64,000 nt of DNA from an uncultured Blastocatellia bacterium (GTDB lineage: Bacteria > Acidobacteriota > Blastocatellia > Pyrinomonadales > Pyrinomonadaceae): NCBI GenBank assembly GCA_946480785.1, contig CAMLLD010000019.1, positions 1 to 64,000 of the forward strand. Direction: 5' to 3'. This document shows, piece after piece, positions 62,621 to 64,000 of the stretch. The position numbers and the translations under genes are program-made. The notes below the pieces were generated by a model. It had not been told where the DNA came from, did not search any database, and worked only from the letters and a program-made list of their open reading frames with translations. Numbering within the stretch: position 1 is the first letter of the stretch; each line of letters starts with the position of its first letter.

Positions 62621-62666
62621 ACAATTCTCACGGGCATTTAAACCTCACGGGGCATTCAATCCTCAC
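62618..62666 (-). repeat. Triplicated initiation region before prfA
   Basis: Three near-copies of GTGAGRWTTRWATG follow one another on the minus strand: GTGAGGATTGAATG (from 62666), GTGAGGTTTAAATG (from 62648) and GTGAGAATTGTATG (from 62631), the last ATG being the prfA start. Each copy has a GAGG or GAGA followed at a normal distance by ATG. The first two ATGs open frames of only a few codons. The unit also overlaps the stop of the DUF1385 gene. Confidence 0.75.
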
Positions 62667-63898
62667 GATAGCAGCGCCGGCTCCGCTTGCGGCGTTTGCG
62701 GCTCCAGTTTCAACGACTCTTTCAATGCTTCGATCGCCACTTCCAGTTGCTGATCGTCCGGTTCCTGCGTGGTGATGTTTTGCAGCCACACACCCGGCAG
62801 CGTCATCAGCTTGAAAAACCAACTGCTCTCTCGTTTCGCCGACAAGCGAATAATCTCGTACGACAGACCGGCGACGACGGGCATGAGCACGATGCGAGTC
62901 AGCAGGTTCAGCCACAACGAATCAAACTTGATCACCGAGAAAAGAATGATCGCCACGAGCATCACGACCATCAGAAAGCTCGTGCCGCAACGCGGATGCT
63001 GCCGCGGTTGTCGCCGCGCGTTTTCCACCGTGAGCGGCAGTCCGGCTTCCCACGTGAACACGGTCTTGTGTTCCGCGCCGTGATACTCGAAGACGCGTCT
63101 GATGTCTTTCACAAGCGAGAAGCTGAAGATCATGATCAGAAAGAACGTCATACGGATCACGCCGTCGACGAGGTTGAAAGCGACTGAAGGCCGCACCGGA
63201 TGTAAATAGGTACGCACGGTGGACCACGCTTGATTCAACCAGGGGATTGACGACCGTTCGTCGGCGGATGCCGCGGGTTGTGCGGCAGTACCGGAGGCAG
63301 CGGCACTACCGCTCGCAGCAGTGCCACCGACAGCGCCCGAAGCCGCAGTGCTCGTAGCAACTGTCGGCGCTGTGGCCCAACCCGCCGCGATGAACAGCGC
63401 GTTCGTCAACAACAACGGGGCCGCGACGAAAAGCAGGATCTGAAAGATCAACGCAAAGATGATCGATCCTGTCGCCGCCGCCGTCGTGCCTTTCTTCAAC
63501 TCATCACGCGATCGTTTCTTCGTCGGCACGGGAAACAGACCGGGCACCGCGCCAGTCAAACCCGCAAAATCTCCTTCGCCTTCGATCACCGCTGGTGAAA
63601 GCGCGACCTTCACTTCCGCGGCCTTCGCTTCCTCGAGCTCCGCAAACGCCTCGCTGGCCGAGTAGTTGAGCGCCTTGATTCCGAGGCTCAGCGACTGCAC
63701 GAGCACCGCGCCGCCGCGCACGACCGGCAATTTGAGCAACGGATACGTGTCGCTCCACTTCGGCAGGCGCGCGGCCGTGTTGACGATCGTGCCGTCGGCT
63801 TTGCGCACGGCGATGGCGTAGGCGTTCGGCGTGCGCATCATCACGCCCTCGATGACTGCCTGGCCGCCGACAATTAGATCTCGTTCCGGTGTACTCAT
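62663..63898 (-). CDS. DUF1385-family membrane protein
   Basis: The protein starts with the family signature [24 protein letters not shown] and [25 protein letters not shown]. It has about five or six helices ([54 protein letters not shown]), the conserved [14 protein letters not shown] and the [13 protein letters not shown] QHPRCGTSF motif. A ~60-residue Ala/Ser/Thr-rich insert ([22 protein letters not shown]) is unusual. DUF1385 genes often neighbour rpmE and prfA, as here with prfA 42 bases downstream; the function is unknown. The start at 63898 was chosen so that the signature is near the N terminus. Length is 411 residues. Confidence 0.88.
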   Translation of the reverse strand: MSTPERDLIVGGQAVIEGVMMRTPNAYAIAVRKADGTIVNTAARLPKWSDTYPLLKLPVVRGGAVLVQSLSLGIKALNYSASEAFAELEEAKAAEVKVALSPAVIEGEGDFAGLTGAVPGLFPVPTKKRSRDELKKGTTAAATGSIIFALIFQILLFVAAPLLLTNALFIAAGWATAPTVATSTAASGAVGGTAASGSAAASGTAAQPAASADERSSIPWLNQAWSTVRTYLHPVRPSVAFNLVDGVIRMTFFLIMIFSFSLVKDIRRVFEYHGAEHKTVFTWEAGLPLTVENARRQPRQHPRCGTSFLMVVMLVAIILFSVIKFDSLWLNLLTRIVLMPVVAGLSYEIIRLSAKRESSWFFKLMTLPGVWLQNITTQEPDDQQLEVAIEALKESLKLEPQTPQAEPALLS

Positions 63899-64000
63899 AG
63901 CTTCAAATACGGAAAGGCCGGCTATGTTCAGGAAAGTCGCTCGTCCGCTTGAGTGCACCTTGAGCGACCGACCAAATCACGCCGGCTTCAGTTTGTGATT

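Noticed and set aside
63899..64000. End of another gene at the right edge (a minus-strand frame ending NHKLKPA before a TGA).
   Set aside because: Only a few codons are visible, too little to support a coding call.

Overview
The window is bacterial chromosome, dense and moderately GC-rich. It most resembles Acidobacteriota, perhaps Blastocatellia. That placement is inference from the gene repertoire: an Oar-type TonB-dependent receptor with an N-terminal carboxypeptidase-regulatory-like domain, a secreted protein with only a TonB C-terminal domain, a PEP-CTERM protein, many tightly overlapping biosynthetic operons and REP-like palindromes. No phylogenetic test was possible. No integrase, transposase, phage gene, rRNA or CRISPR array was seen.

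Layout. 1-6219: a histidine operon (hisD end, C, B, H, F, IE, a HisN-like phosphatase, A) followed by a dienoyl-CoA-reductase-like SDR. 6349-15713: a tryptophan operon (trpE, G, D, C, F, B, A) in which a cyclophilin, an ankyrin lipoprotein and a GGDEF protein sit between the trp genes. 15840-18415: recA with a possible LexA box and a strong terminator, then an amidohydrolase. 18689-18872: tRNA-Phe(GAA) with a clear promoter. 18924-25267: a methyltransferase and XRE regulator with overlapping divergent starts, a B12-type radical SAM enzyme, a POT peptide transporter divergent from a ToxR-like membrane regulator, and a receiver-like protein. 25371-33334: a DnaC-like ATPase, carB, a CoA-binding protein, a MoaB/Mog protein, Ppx/GppA, two tandem thymidylate-kinase paralogues, SixA and a zinc-ribbon protein. 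33482-38987: small proteins, an outer-membrane barrel, a TonB-domain protein, a chromate transporter and a hybrid kinase.

39018-44545 is a metal and metalloid region. Its main novelty is an HMA-domain/beta-barrel protein that is readable only if an in-frame UGA encodes selenocysteine, giving a CxxU motif. A bacterial-SECIS-like hairpin lies at the right distance. The gene is followed immediately by a TlpA-type thioredoxin and preceded by a secreted Cys-rich protein. Across a terminator lies an arsenic cluster (arsR, arsI, an aquaglyceroporin, arsC).

44592-57110 is a phosphate-starvation block: a TonB-dependent receptor, a lone winged-helix regulator, pstSCAB-phoU-phoB-phoR, a small membrane protein and a porin. 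Three promoters here (receptor, pstS, porin) share the same architecture: hexamers resembling TTAACA or TTCACA repeated every 11 bp, then exactly 9 bp, then a TAnnnT -10. I read these as PhoB boxes linking the receptor and porin to pst-pho. A fourth candidate lies at 33703-33745.

57265-63898: nuoA-nuoB, a secreted glycine-zipper protein, an ECF sigma factor with a FecR-like anti-sigma factor, a histidine phosphatase, prfA behind a triplicated initiation region, and a DUF1385 membrane protein. The last ~100 bases hold no gene I can call.
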